Part shown: positions 1 to 10,770 of the stretch, piece by piece
How positions within the stretch are numbered: position 1 is the stretch's first letter
How the letters are laid out: each line of letters begins with the position of its first letter
DNA from: Strigamia acuminata
Taxonomy: Eukaryota > Arthropoda > Chilopoda > Geophilomorpha > Linotaeniidae
DNA length: 64,000 nt
NCBI GenBank assembly: GCA_949358305.1
Contig: OX442314.1
Coordinates: 59,963,369-60,027,368, forward strand
Direction: 5' to 3'
Translations under genes and position numbers: made by a program
The notes under the pieces: generated by a model
Database searches by the model: none
Told to the model about the DNA's origin: nothing
Seen by the model: only the letters and a program-made list of their open reading frames with translations

Positions 1-901
1 TTCTTTTATTCATTTCATTATATCCCTTTATGAATGTGGCATTTACATGACCTTGTTAATGTAAGCCTGTATTCCTCTATGAATATGGCATTTACACGAC
101 TTGTAATGTAAGCCCGCATTCCTCCATGAAATTTGTATTGTCTGCATTCTCACACGTGTGGCATTTGATTTTTGCAGTAGATTCGTTTTCAGTAGAAACA
201 AGATGAGTCCTGTTTCAGATGAAATAGAGGAGGCGCAGTTTGTTTCGGTTATAACTTAGGAGTGAAGATTTCCAAGCGATGGCAGCACGGAAACAATTTC
301 AGTGTTGTTGTAAAATGTACATAGATTTTGTTACACAGTATGGAAATATCTACACGTTATTATGTGCTAACAAAACAGTTACTTATGTCATTTGTAGGTC
401 ATTATGGTTGGCAATCCTCGCAAAATAACTTCTTCTAGGAAATTCTTCTGACAAATTGCCAAAATCAGCCAAAAATTTGAAAATGCCAAAAACTAGAGAA
501 ATCGATCGGAAATGAGCTAGAAAATTGATTAATCATCGCATTCCACTGCTTATCTGTTTCATTTGCAGAGATATGTGCGAAAAACCAAGTTTTCTGGCTG
601 ATTTTTCTCTTGAAAAATTCCGTTTTTTGCCCATTTGTGAGAAACAGTCTGGTTTCAGCACAATTGTAAATCAAAATTTATTTGTGGTAATCACAAATTA
701 CAGATAGAACAACGTGTCTGACACCTTATTTTGTCAAGTCATAAAAAAATTGTGTTAAAGAGTATTATTTAGTTTAGAAAAAGAGCTTTATTTTAACTTT
801 TTTGGTGAAAACCTATCTAAAAATAAGCAGATTAATTTCATGATAATAATCCAAATAAAAATGGTTATTGACAAAACTATAAAAAGTTCTCTTCGAGGCC
901 A

Positions 902-931
902 CAGATTAGTATAGAGTGTTCTACTAATCTG
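902..931. repeat. perfect 10-bp stem hairpin
   Basis: CAGATTAGTA at 902-911 is followed by a 10-nt loop and its exact complement TACTAATCTG at 922-931. The hexamer CGAGGC lies close to the stem on both sides. It could be a short MITE core or chance in AT-rich DNA. Confidence 0.4.
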
Positions 932-2410
932 CGTTCGAGGCTTTATAATAAATTGTGTCAGTCTTAAAGTGAGCAATTAATTGGACATTGTGGGTGAGGC
1001 AAAATCAGAATCAAAGGAGAGAGAAAAATATTCAACCTGTTTATTAACTACTTAGCCAAAGACTCACAATAATACATTACAATAAAGCTCATGAATTCAT
1101 AACACTAAAAGGTCAAGTTAACAAACACTAATTATGACCTTTGAACCAATTTAACACTCACAATAATATAAAAGGTCAGCTAGAATCCCTGAGGGGTTTA
1201 TAAATGAAGCCCCATTACAATGTCAAAAATTTTAAAATACTGAATAGCCTCTGAAAATGATGAATGGGCACAAGGCTTCAAAATGCCTTAGATCGAGCGT
1301 CAAGTTGATCAATCGAGTGATATGAAAAATTTCCACCCCATTAGCATAGGCCATCACTCTTTGTCGGAATTAGTGTGTTTTGGGCAAAGTAAACCATTTT
1401 AGGGTCTGTTCAAGGGTAGAAAGGTGACTTTATTTCTAAACTTAAATTATTACCTTTATTCAATGTGATTGAATACAAAACTTAAATTATACTTGTACTA
1501 AATAAATAAAGATAACGAAACTCAAATCAAACATAATCAAATTATTAACTTACCTTAAATTTAAACCTAAAGAAAATCAAAGGTAGATAAATAACAATCA
1601 ATAATAATTTCAAATTCAAAAAGGCTCTGGTTAAAGGGATAAGGCATTCAAGGTGCCAGTCCTAGAAGACCAAGAGATGAGCATGGTTTGAACCTCAGCA
1701 CAGAACTGACTTAATTCAGCACTGTGGCTTAGCAAGTAAGCTAGGTTTTCCAGCTACAAAGTTTAATGGTCCAATAGTGCCAAGTGCATAAAACACTCGA
1801 CGCCATCTAGCGGGAGTTTTCGAAATGATTAAATCAAACTATGTTTGGACTCACAATATCTTGCTGCCAGAGACGTTGAACTCATTTCACATGGGGAGCA
1901 CGGTCCATTTCACAGTGACCTCAAGTTTCTTAAAAGATGGTTGTAGAAATCTGCGAGGGAGGACTCGAGTCTCCACACACATCTCAAGGTCCCAACGGGT
2001 TGCCACTTGATGATAGGCCAAGATGAATGATGGCAGACATTTCACGATAACATTTAGAACAATAAAGGTTTATTCCAAATTCAAAAATGAGTGTTACACA
2101 AACCAAGTGAATTAATACAATTGATCATATAATAATTAGGGAGTATTTCTTTTTATGAAGCAAATCCTTTCGTGAAATAATGTGCATAGAAAATTGTTTT
2201 TCGCATGCTGTGATCATCTTTTTCTCATTTGCCCATTGCTCTTTAGCAGCAACGACTTAGTTAGTGGTGCAACCACTGGAAAAAAAGTAAATTTTCAAAC
2301 ATTTTCAAGTTGGAAATTGAGATGGAAAATTTGAATTTACTATCATGTAAAAATTTGATGGTAAAATGTTGGAAATATCCGTGAGGTGCTCAAAGTTGGT
2401 GTGATGGTCC

Positions 2411-2539
2411 ATGGAAGAACTCATGGTTTCAATATTTATTCAAGAAACATGACTGCCAAAAGTGAAAAAGGAAATAAGAAAATGAATATAAAAGGGATCA
2501 AATGGAAGAATGAAAAGTTAATCAAAAGAAATTTCCAAC
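2411..2539 (+). repeat. dispersed repeat, copy 1 (partner at 12061-12190)
   Basis: About 130 bp runs collinear with 12061-12190, including the shared stretch around a tttcaatatttatt-like core and a common end in atcaaaagaaatttccaa. The two copies lie on either side of Gypsy-1 but far from its ends, so they are not its target duplication. Family unknown. Confidence 0.55.
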
Positions 2540-2814
2540 GGCGTCTTTGAGGATTGTCAACAACGCATCACTCTCCGATGCTATGTTTTCGATGCGGTGT
2601 CGTTTGTTTTGGTTTGCCAAATTTTGAATTTTTGAAACAAGACAATACGGCCGAATGATTCGCACGAAACTTGGCGAATCCTTTATTGAATGTCTGAAAT
2701 CTTCAACGCATCAGTATAACAGCGCATGGCTTCGTGGTACAGTCCTATGTTGAATTCCGGATTTTTTTCACCGTTGAGCCATTGCGATTTCGCCAAATTG
2801 GATTTGCCAAAAAT

Positions 2815-3204
2815 TTAAAATTTCTCCCGTAATAAATCTTTGAATGGTTTATTCAAGCTCACATCAAGCGGCTGCAGAAGTAAAGTCAGACCGCCTGGCA
2901 TGACTGCTAAGTCGGTACAGAGCTCATGTGCTTTCTCTTTGGTTGCCTCAGTTAAATGCGCCCGAAACATATCCCATAACAGCATGCTTCGCCGACATAG
3001 CAAGCTTCCTGAACGAACATTCCATACTGTATCCAGCCACAATAATACACTTCCTTCATCCATCCAGTTATGGTACGTGATGGAAAAACCAGGGTGAGCA
3101 GACTGCTGCAAATCTCGGTAGGACCTTGAGCCAATGAGGAACAAACGAAGGGGCTTAAGCTTCACGTCGGAGATATCGTTCAAGGTGCAGAACTGCTCGT
3201 CCAA
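2815..3204 (-). pseudogene. pogo/Tigger-type DDE transposase fragment
   Basis: The open frame of about 129 codons resembles the C-terminal half of the DDE_1 endonuclease of the pogo/Tigger/Jerky transposases. Visible landmarks are a WMDEGSV...W region, then LLLWDMFRAHL with the second catalytic Asp, then MPGGLTLLLQPLDVSLNKPF with the third Asp. The N-terminal CENP-B-like DNA-binding part and the first catalytic Asp are missing, and there is no initiator ATG, so this is a dead relic. Sequence just downstream on the minus strand (about 2690-2815) may continue the element in a broken frame. Family call is firm from the motif order; the exact subfamily is not. Confidence 0.75.
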
Positions 3205-3592
3205 TCGGCGGTGGTTTTCCCGTAAAAAATCCCTGGATTTCCAAAAATCATTTTTGGAGCAGCCATTGCGGCACGCAGGACCAGATCTTTAACAGACGGC
3301 TACAGAAAGGCGCCCGACCCCTGAAGGAAATTGGCGTGGCAGAAATCCTAAAGATGTTGTCAAAGTTATTCTTTTGAATTTAAACAAAAAAAAACCTTCC
3401 AAGTTTCATGGCACAAGTTGAATAATCACTGGCGACTCTGCCAATGTTAAGTTCAAATCAGAATGTGTATGGGATGGTCGTTTCATGTAGGAACAACCTA
3501 AATGAAACACAAACACACAGGCCGATTTCTTAAATTCAAGTGAACATAGGTTTAATTCGGTTGCTAGTCGCCACCGAGCAAAACAATGATAT

Positions 3593-4111
3593 TGTTACGT
3601 GGCCAGACTGACTACTGTTTGACCACGTAAATACTTTATTATTAAACTGGGGGTTTGCAATTGCACTAAGTTAAACTAGCATTTAAACTGTGTTGCTAAT
3701 AAGAAGGTAATGAAGAGGACTCATTGTATTATTATTAAAATATAACAGTATGTTTATTAAATCATAAATACACTCTGAAATGAACCAAAGATTAACTTAA
3801 AACTAAATCTTATAAAACTATCTTAAATCTAGTAAGCATGAATAACTTTGGTGGGTGAAGAACCTCAAGATGCCGTGGCAGTAACTGCCCGACAACCTCT
3901 CGGTATGAAAGCTCGGAATGAACTGACGTTTCAGTTCTCCTCATCAGCCAAGTAAACTTGGGTGATTCTACTATTACTTAATGGGTAAATTAATGAGATC
4001 ATTCGCTTAAGGCGAACTCTAGTGAGGGTTTACAGCATTAATTCGAATCGTTTAGTTACGGAAGCGAGGTGGCGACAACTGGTTCACAGTGTGCTCGTCA
4101 ACCTCGTAACA
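3593..4111 (-). repeat. Gypsy-1 3' LTR
   Basis: This 519-bp LTR begins TGTTACGT and ends CTCGTAACA on the plus strand, and is identical by eye to 11432-11950. In element orientation it is the 3' copy, because pol runs toward it and the polypurine tract abuts it. Confidence 0.95.
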
Positions 4112-4124
4112 GCCCCCTCCTTTA
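4112..4124 (-). promoter_or_regulatory. Gypsy-1 polypurine tract
   Basis: On the minus strand TAAAGGAGGGGGC directly precedes the 3' LTR. This is the expected position and composition for the plus-strand DNA primer of reverse transcription. Confidence 0.85.
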
Positions 4125-4596
4125 GCTTTTTGGACCCCAAAAACAAGTTATTTAACTAAACAAACTCCCTTGTTGTTCATGCTTATATATGAGTTCATTC
4201 CCTGTTATTCATGCTTACTTTCACAAAATTTATACTTTAAACAATATTTACTAAAAACAATTTCAAATTACAAAAATTCAAAATCATATGTCAATTATTA
4301 CACAAATACACTTTCAAGATTAACACTTTTTGATATTTTTACACTTATATTACTTTTTTTTCTCAGTTTTCCTATTTTCTATACAAACTAATAATTCAAA
4401 AAAAATAATATACACTACATTCAATGTGAATGAAAATGAAAACAATAACAAAATTAAGAAAAACAATATCAACTTCAAATAATAAAAAAAATAATGTCTC
4501 TGCTCGCTCCAGTACACCTGGGCTCACATCATTGACGAATAATACAAAATAAATAATACACAAAAAAAATAATTTCACACAACACTTAATGTCCGA

Positions 4597-4815
4597 TTAA
4601 GGCTGGTTTTCCTCCTTTTCGAATGGGATCAACTTCTCGTGTAAGATCTCGTACACTATACGCTGGCGCAAATCAATCGGGTGGCCATGGCGCATGTTGT
4701 CCCTGTCTTCGATATATCGGCGGGCAAAATATAAGATAGTGGGCCTGCAGCTGTCACCGTCAAGCTGCTGCATGCGGGGCGGGTCCCACTTCTCATAGCC
4801 CCGTGGAAACACCAT
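4597..4815 (-). CDS. small ORF between pol and 3' LTR of Gypsy-1, function unknown
   Basis: A 72-codon ATG-initiated frame lies in the otherwise AT-rich 1.27-kb stretch between the pol stop (5384) and the 3' LTR. It starts MVFPRGYEKWD and is charged, with no signal peptide or membrane segment, and is richer in GC than its flanks. Just upstream of the ATG the minus strand reads ATTTTCTGCACATATTAG, a splice-acceptor-like sequence, so it could be reached by a spliced mRNA. I do not recognise the protein. It may be a real accessory exon or simply an open stretch; the compositional contrast is the main support. Confidence 0.35.
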   Translation of the reverse strand: MVFPRGYEKWDPPRMQQLDGDSCRPTILYFARRYIEDRDNMRHGHPIDLRQRIVYEILHEKLIPFEKEENQP

Positions 4816-5383
4816 TCAAGTCTAATATGTGCAGAAAATAAATTAAACTCATTAATCAAAGTTCATTAATGACCAATATAATATACACTCAATTTGTCTA
4901 AATTTCATTAAACTTTTAACTTTATACAATATTCAAATTATTTCATCTAAACCAATTAAATATTCATGGCTATTTCTATTAAATTTCAAAATTAAATGCC
5001 AAGTTAACATTTCAAAATTTGTGCTAAGTCATTTTAATCGTTGGAAAAATGGCGATAGATTCGCCTCGTTTTGATCGCTTTTGGCGCTCCTTAAATATCC
5101 TACATTTATCGTCTGAAGAAAACGTCTCAACTTCGTTCAGATAACTAGAATTAATCGAAGTTTAATCAGAATTAATCTCGGGTCACTGCGAATAACTCGC
5201 GTTCACCTCGAAAAATCCGACCAAATAAATATCAACCACTTCGCCTCCACGCTCATTTCAACAAATCTCAATCAAAAACAATACCTGTTGTTACCGAAAA
5301 TTGCTCTTTGTTCGACCAACACAATGAAAATCAAAGTTCTCGTCCGCTCACAGCAAATAACTTGCGTTCACGTTAGAATTCCA

Positions 5384-8300
5384 CTAGTAAAACGAAGTAT
5401 AGTCTCGTCGTAACTGCTTACGAAGTCGTCGTGACCGGAAATCACTTTCAACAGGCAGTCGCGCATGCGCGTCGGATCCTACGGCACTTACGACACCTGG
5501 TGATGGTTTCTGGGACCTATTCTTCTTGTCTTCGCCCAGTGACGATTTCAGCAACTGATTTTGCTGTTCTAACTCAACTTCCTTTTTCACCCGTCGTTCC
5601 TCAATTTCTTTCGGCCCGTAAATTGCCTTCAATCGCTCCTTTTCAGTTAGAGCCGGTAAATCCGACGCTTTATCCTCGGATTCAAAGAAATTCCGCAACG
5701 AAATTTGATCGTCATCGTCAATAAACCTTTCCTTCGCTTCTTTTTTAGGCTTATCTCGCGAATCATCGTCCTTCTTCACAATTTCCGCATTCCGATCGTC
5801 TTTTTGCGAATTTTCTTGCACTTCATCAGAAAATGTTACTTTCTTTGGTGATAAATCCTGCAGAATAGTTTCTGGAATTTCCTCTCGTGGCTTGTATGGT
5901 TTTAAACGCTCAACATTGACAATACTAGTTTTCTTTCCTGATGAATTCCTTACTTCATAATCGTTTGGCGCTGTGCGTCGAACTATTTCATATGGTCCAG
6001 AAAATGGTGGCAGGAGTTTTTCGCTTAACCCTACTTTCCTATTTGGAGTTTTCAAGTAAACTAATTCCCCTGGTTCGAATTCCACCACACTTCTGTCCAA
6101 ATCAAATCTTCTCTTGCTTTTCTCACTCTGCCATTCTAGTCTTTCGTTGGCAATTTTCCGCATCTCCCGCATAAATCTAGAAGTGCGAAGAGTGAATTCC
6201 TTTCGAGGAAGATTCAAGTTCACATCCACACTCAAATCAACTTCATAACCTTTCAACAAATAATATGGGGTATATCCAGTTGTTTCATGGACTGCTGAAT
6301 TATAGGAGAAAATGACAAATGGTAAAAATTCATCCCAATCTGTGTGATCTTTATTAGTATAACATGTCAACATTTTGGCAAATGTTGCATTAAATCTTTC
6401 CGTTAATCCGTTGGTCCTTGGATGGTACCCGGAAGTAGATTTGTGCTGGGATTTAAACAGTGCTGATACTTCATTGATCATTTCGTTCCTGTACTCTGTC
6501 CCCTTATCGCTGAGTATCTCGCGTGGACTTCCCTCTTTGAGCATCACCTCGAATACAAGAGTTTTCGCTGCTTCCAACGCTGTACATGCTGGAGCCGCTC
6601 TGGCGATGACTGCACGCGACAAGTAATCAGTGATAACAAATACAAACTTATTTCCACTATTTGAAACTGGAAAGCTTCCTAACGTGTCTATACCAATCCT
6701 CTCAAACGGTCTTGAGATCGTCGACCAAGGTTGTAATAAACCTTTTTGTGGAGTGGTCATTGACTTACTTCCTGCGCAATGTGGACAACTGAGAACGTAA
6801 TTCCTTACGTCCCTGTATATCCTCGGCCAAAAGAATCTTACTCTAATTCTTTTCCACGTCTTATTTAGGCCGAGATGAGCACCTACGAGCCCGTCATGCA
6901 TTTCTTCTAACACTTGCTTACGTAAATGCTGCGGTACTACTAAAAGGTTTCCTTCCATGTTTAGAGAATTGTAACTTTTCTTTCTAAACAACGTGTTATC
7001 CAGGAGAACGAACTGTTTTAAAGGACGTTTCCTGTTTCTTGGAAGTTGCTCAATGTTCTCCATTGCGGTGATGATCTCCAAAATTTTCTCGTCCTTACGC
7101 TGTTCTACAGGTAAGTTGAGTTTTTCGAGAAGTAGTAAGGGAATAATTTCTTTTTCTTCCTCACCAATCTCTTCTTGGATTCGGCTAAGAGCATCTGCAT
7201 CCGTGTGCTTCTTGCCTGACTTGTGCATCACATCGTAGTCATAATCTACCAGTTGTAAACTCCACCTGGCCAACCTACCGTTGGGATTCTTCACCTTATT
7301 CAGCCATTGTAACGCAGAATGGTCTGTCACAATTGTAAATTTCCTACCGTAAAGATATGGTCTGTACTTGTTAATGCCGAATATTATGGCTAAACATTCT
7401 CTTTCCGTAGCTGTGTAATTCTGTTCCGCTGTACTTAATAATCGACTGGCGTAACAAATCACATGTTCTTGCTTGTTAATACGTTGCTTCAGAATTGCAC
7501 CGAGTCCATAAGCGCTTGCATCCGTAGACACAATGAATGGCTCTGCAAAGTTTGGATGTGCCAAAACTGGTACCGTAACTAAAGCTGTTCGTAAGGCCTT
7601 AAAAGCTGTTTCCTGTGGTGGTCCCCAATCAAAAGCTTCATCTTTGCGAGTCAAGTTGGCTAAGGGCTTGGATACGTCCGCAAATCCTGGAATAAACTTT
7701 CGATAATACGAACATAAACCCAAAAAACCTCTCAACTGCTTTAAATTCGTTGGTTTTGGAAATTTGGCAACACTTTCCAAGTTCCGTGGATCAGGTGACA
7801 CTCCATCAGAATCAACTATGTGGCCTAAATATTTGATGGTATTAGTACCAAACGTACATTTGCTAAGTTTAACCTTTAAGTTTGCCAACCGCAGCTTACT
7901 GAAGACAGCATCGAGATCCTCCAGATGCTGATCAAAAGTCTTCGAGAAGATTATAAGGTCGTCAATATAAGCTATACAGACCTTGCCAAGAAGATTACCA
8001 AGCACCTTGTTCATCAATTTCTGAAACGCAGCTGGGCTATTACATAATCCCATTCCTAGGACGTTAAACTCAAAATGTCCGCTTGAAGTGGTAAACGCTG
8101 TTTTTTCACGATCTTGTTCATCTATCTCGACTTGATAATATCCTTGAATAAGATCCATCATCGAAAAATACTGGGCCCCTGCCAGTTGGTCCAATGTATC
8201 GTCAATTCTGGGCAGTGGGTATACCATTTTCTTTGTGATCGCGTTTAACCTCCTCCAATCGACACAAAATCTCCATTTACCGTCTCTTTTCTTGATGAGA

Positions 8301-9328
8301 AGTACTGGTGCACTCCATGGACTTTCTGACTCCCTAATGACTCCCATCTCAAGCAACTTTCTGGTCTCTTCTGCCTCTACTTCTTTTTCTGCGATTGAAC
8401 GTCTATAAGGCTGCAAATGTATTGGATCATGGTCCCCCGTATCAATTTTGTGTTTAAATGTTGTTACTCTACCTAAGTCTTTGTCTGTGGCTGCAAATCT
8501 ATCCTGATTCTTTAGAAGTAACCGCTTCATCTGCTCTTGTTGGCTTTTGGTCATCTTATCTTTAGCAATCGAGGAGTCAAAGTCAAAGCAATGCACTTGC
8601 TTTTCATCTGTCAACTCAACCGCTTTGGTTGAGGAGTCAGAGCAATGCACTTGCTTTTCATCCAACAACCCAATCTCAATAATGTAGTACGCCTTACCAA
8701 TTGCAGATTTCTCCTTCAGAAAGACTGATTTGTTTGTTGGATTAGCCACACGCAGAACTCCTTTACCATACTCAAAATTTGTTAATGTTTTACAACACAA
8801 AATTCCAAACCTATCTATTACGTTTCCTAGAGGTTCCATAAACATTTCTGTGGTTAGTTTTGTATTTAAATAAACTGGTATAACGCATTCATGCATTGGT
8901 GGAATTGAGATATTCTTCATTACTCTGGCAACATAACTCTGGTCCGAAAATGATTTATTTATTGGAAAAACTGCCTCTTCTACTCCACTATCATTGTTCC
9001 GGCCCACAAAGATTTTTTGTAAATCATAATCGACGACAGTTCTCGTTGACCTCATGAATGGATCCCCCAACAAAAGCTGATGATGAAATCCTGACACTAT
9101 TAATACTTCCACCTTATAGGTCAGTTTTCCAATTGCAATGTTCATTTTTGTTTTACCCACTGGAACTACCAAATCCTTTCCTATCCCACGTAGCCTAATG
9201 TTAGGGCTGGGTGAATAATCCAATTGAAGGGCTACTGCCACTTCTTCGCTTAGCAGGTTTCGTTTGGCTCCAGTGTCCATTACCGCTTTTATTTCCATTT
9301 CTTTAACAATTACTGGGATCTCCAACAA
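5384..9328 (-). CDS. pol: Gypsy-1 Pol polyprotein (PR-RT-RNase H-IN)
   Basis: The frame has about 1,314 codons from 9328; numbering here counts from that point, a TTG. No ATG opens it: the frame is open further upstream through 9430, so Pol is probably made by -1 frameshifting from gag. Protease has DTGA at residues 18-21. Reverse transcriptase spans about 335-505 with FCVDWRRLN and the catalytic YIDD at 454-457. RNase H has its first Asp at 602. Integrase shows the zinc-binding HHCC region at about 811-851 and D881, D941 (SDKGTEY) and E977 (LTERFN), followed by a GPYEIV-type GPY/F module and a long charged tail. Near 223-247 DEKQVHC occurs twice, a small duplication. All catalytic residues I looked for are present. 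Confidence 0.95.
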   Translation of the reverse strand: MLEIPVIVKEMEIKAVMDTGAKRNLLSEEVAVALQLDYSPSPNIRLRGIGKDLVVPVGKTKMNIAIGKLTYKVEVLIVSGFHHQLLLGDPFMRSTRTVVDYDLQKIFVGRNNDSGVEEAVFPINKSFSDQSYVARVMKNISIPPMHECVIPVYLNTKLTTEMFMEPLGNVIDRFGILCCKTLTNFEYGKGVLRVANPTNKSVFLKEKSAIGKAYYIIEIGLLDEKQVHCSDSSTKAVELTDEKQVHCFDFDSSIAKDKMTKSQQEQMKRLLLKNQDRFAATDKDLGRVTTFKHKIDTGDHDPIHLQPYRRSIAEKEVEAEETRKLLEMGVIRESESPWSAPVLLIKKRDGKWRFCVDWRRLNAITKKMVYPLPRIDDTLDQLAGAQYFSMMDLIQGYYQVEIDEQDREKTAFTTSSGHFEFNVLGMGLCNSPAAFQKLMNKVLGNLLGKVCIAYIDDLIIFSKTFDQHLEDLDAVFSKLRLANLKVKLSKCTFGTNTIKYLGHIVDSDGVSPDPRNLESVAKFPKPTNLKQLRGFLGLCSYYRKFIPGFADVSKPLANLTRKDEAFDWGPPQETAFKALRTALVTVPVLAHPNFAEPFIVSTDASAYGLGAILKQRINKQEHVICYASRLLSTAEQNYTATERECLAIIFGINKYRPYLYGRKFTIVTDHSALQWLNKVKNPNGRLARWSLQLVDYDYDVMHKSGKKHTDADALSRIQEEIGEEEKEIIPLLLLEKLNLPVEQRKDEKILEIITAMENIEQLPRNRKRPLKQFVLLDNTLFRKKSYNSLNMEGNLLVVPQHLRKQVLEEMHDGLVGAHLGLNKTWKRIRVRFFWPRIYRDVRNYVLSCPHCAGSKSMTTPQKGLLQPWSTISRPFERIGIDTLGSFPVSNSGNKFVFVITDYLSRAVIARAAPACTALEAAKTLVFEVMLKEGSPREILSDKGTEYRNEMINEVSALFKSQHKSTSGYHPRTNGLTERFNATFAKMLTCYTNKDHTDWDEFLPFVIFSYNSAVHETTGYTPYYLLKGYEVDLSVDVNLNLPRKEFTLRTSRFMREMRKIANERLEWQSEKSKRRFDLDRSVVEFEPGELVYLKTPNRKVGLSEKLLPPFSGPYEIVRRTAPNDYEVRNSSGKKTSIVNVERLKPYKPREEIPETILQDLSPKKVTFSDEVQENSQKDDRNAEIVKKDDDSRDKPKKEAKERFIDDDDQISLRNFFESEDKASDLPALTEKERLKAIYGPKEIEERRVKKEVELEQQNQLLKSSLGEDKKNRSQKPSPGVVSAVGSDAHARLPVESDFRSRRLRKQLRRDYTSFY

Positions 9329-9426
9329 TGATTCTGATACCTGAACGTCAACTATAATTATCTTACTCTTCTTCTTTTGTCTTTTCCTTTTCTTTGGGTG
9401 GCAACAATTTCTCTGTGGCCGTTCAA

Positions 9427-10770
9427 CTAGTTTTTCGAATTTTGGGCCTTCGTTTGTGCCTGAGGATTAGGGTTTCCATCTTGCTGTTCACCTCTTCTCC
9501 TCTTTTTATTCCACTTCCAGCTGTTACTTCTACCTCTTTCCTGTTGCTGCTGTTGTTGTTGTTGCCTGGGTGGATTGTAAAACTCACAGCTGAAATGATG
9601 ATAACATCCGCATGAACGGTTATTAGAATTATTACTATTGTTAGTATTATAATTATTGTAATTAGGATTAAAGCCTTGTCTTCCACCTCTACTTCTACCT
9701 CCTTGATTATACTGTCCCCTATTCCTTATTGGCGCATACCACTGATTTTGTATCAGTATCGACTCTTCATCCAGCAAATCCACTGACTCCGCTTCTAATA
9801 ATCGCTGCTTTAAATCAGCGACTTCAGCTATTAACTCAGCGTGGGTTGGTTGGGTCCCCACAGTTCCACTCAGTTTACCTGCTGTTACCGGGATCGCCTT
9901 CTCGTCCACGATTTTTTTAAACGCCGCGAGTAGAACATCTGCTGGGTCTTTTACTTTAGGACTTTCGAATAACTTAATTCTTTCTTCCATATCCGCCAAA
10001 GTCTTCGGGAATACAGTAATCAACATCTTTTGCATTTCCGGCTTCAATCCTTGAAAAATATAATTAATCTTCAAATTCTCAGGTAATTCTGGTCGCGCAT
10101 AAGCACATTCGGCCAAGACCTTCTTCATAAATGCATCGGCTTTACCATCTGAATGCCTCATAAAATGAAGAGTGTTCAATACATTTTCCTGGCTTTTCCT
10201 GAACTTCTTTTCGATTTGTGGCTTCCATTCTGTCCAAGTCCATGTTGGATTCGTTTTATATTGTTCCACAAACCATGCCAGTCCGTCAGTCTTAAGGGCT
10301 AACGGCAATTGCTTCACTCGTTCATCGTCTGATGCTATTGTAGCTTCATAAGCCACAAGCCATTGGTCAATGTTACCTTTTTCCGTATCATAACAAACAA
10401 CTTCGCGCTTTTGTATCAAAATACCCTTGAGAAGATCAGTTAAAACTGTTGTTGGATCCGCCATCTTGGATATAAGTCCTTTTGATGTGGATTCCTTTAA
10501 TTTTACTGGTGTTAACAATTCAAATACTGATTGAAAAGACTTTGATTGCGCAAATTTTAATGGGGTTGCAAAAACAAGTTTATCATCCAATGTGGAAGTA
10601 TTTTGCTCAACCTCCTTTATTCCAGGCTCAGACTGTGAAGTTGTTTTTCTTTTTCTAACCGCTACTTTGGAATCATCCACTGTGCTTACTAATTCTCTTT
10701 CTAATTCTTGATTCTTTAAGTCCAGTAGATTATCCACTTGCGCCTGTGACAACTTAACTGGCTGATCCAC
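9427..10770 (-). CDS. gag: Gypsy-1 Gag
   Basis: The frame has 447 codons, stopping at TAG 9427-9429. No ATG opens it: 10770 is a GTG, an in-frame stop lies a few codons upstream, and the first in-frame ATG is at 10464 (MADPTTVLTD), giving 345 residues. The protein-like sequence upstream of that ATG suggests a longer product through a non-AUG start or a splice. The central part matches the Retrotrans_gag capsid region, with WLVAYEATI, then LAWFVEQY, then WKPQIEKKFR and LHFMRHSDGKADAFMKK. The C-terminus is Asn-, Gln- and Arg-rich. It has CGCYHHFSC instead of a normal CCHC zinc knuckle, so nucleic-acid binding may rest on the basic tail. Confidence 0.9.
   Translation of the reverse strand: MDQPVKLSQAQVDNLLDLKNQELERELVSTVDDSKVAVRKRKTTSQSEPGIKEVEQNTSTLDDKLVFATPLKFAQSKSFQSVFELLTPVKLKESTSKGLISKMADPTTVLTDLLKGILIQKREVVCYDTEKGNIDQWLVAYEATIASDDERVKQLPLALKTDGLAWFVEQYKTNPTWTWTEWKPQIEKKFRKSQENVLNTLHFMRHSDGKADAFMKKVLAECAYARPELPENLKINYIFQGLKPEMQKMLITVFPKTLADMEERIKLFESPKVKDPADVLLAAFKKIVDEKAIPVTAGKLSGTVGTQPTHAELIAEVADLKQRLLEAESVDLLDEESILIQNQWYAPIRNRGQYNQGGRSRGGRQGFNPNYNNYNTNNSNNSNNRSCGCYHHFSCEFYNPPRQQQQQQQQERGRSNSWKWNKKRRRGEQQDGNPNPQAQTKAQNSKN
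9430..9436 (-). other. Gypsy-1 gag-pol -1 frameshift heptamer
   Basis: On the minus strand the gag frame ends G AAA AAC TAG. Slipping back one base at AAA AAC enters the pol frame, which is open from there to 5384. The heptamer is a G variant of the canonical A AAA AAC. I see only a weak downstream structure. Confidence 0.65.

Larger units (their letters stand above)
1..2690. other. AT-rich intergenic sequence, no gene seen
   Basis: I see no convincing coding region. Open frames here are under 75 codons and lack recognisable motifs. The stretch holds a small hairpin (902-931), a segment shared with 12061-12190, and a segment near 455-620 that resembles 43655-43780. It is probably old transposon debris and intergenic DNA. 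Confidence 0.5.
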
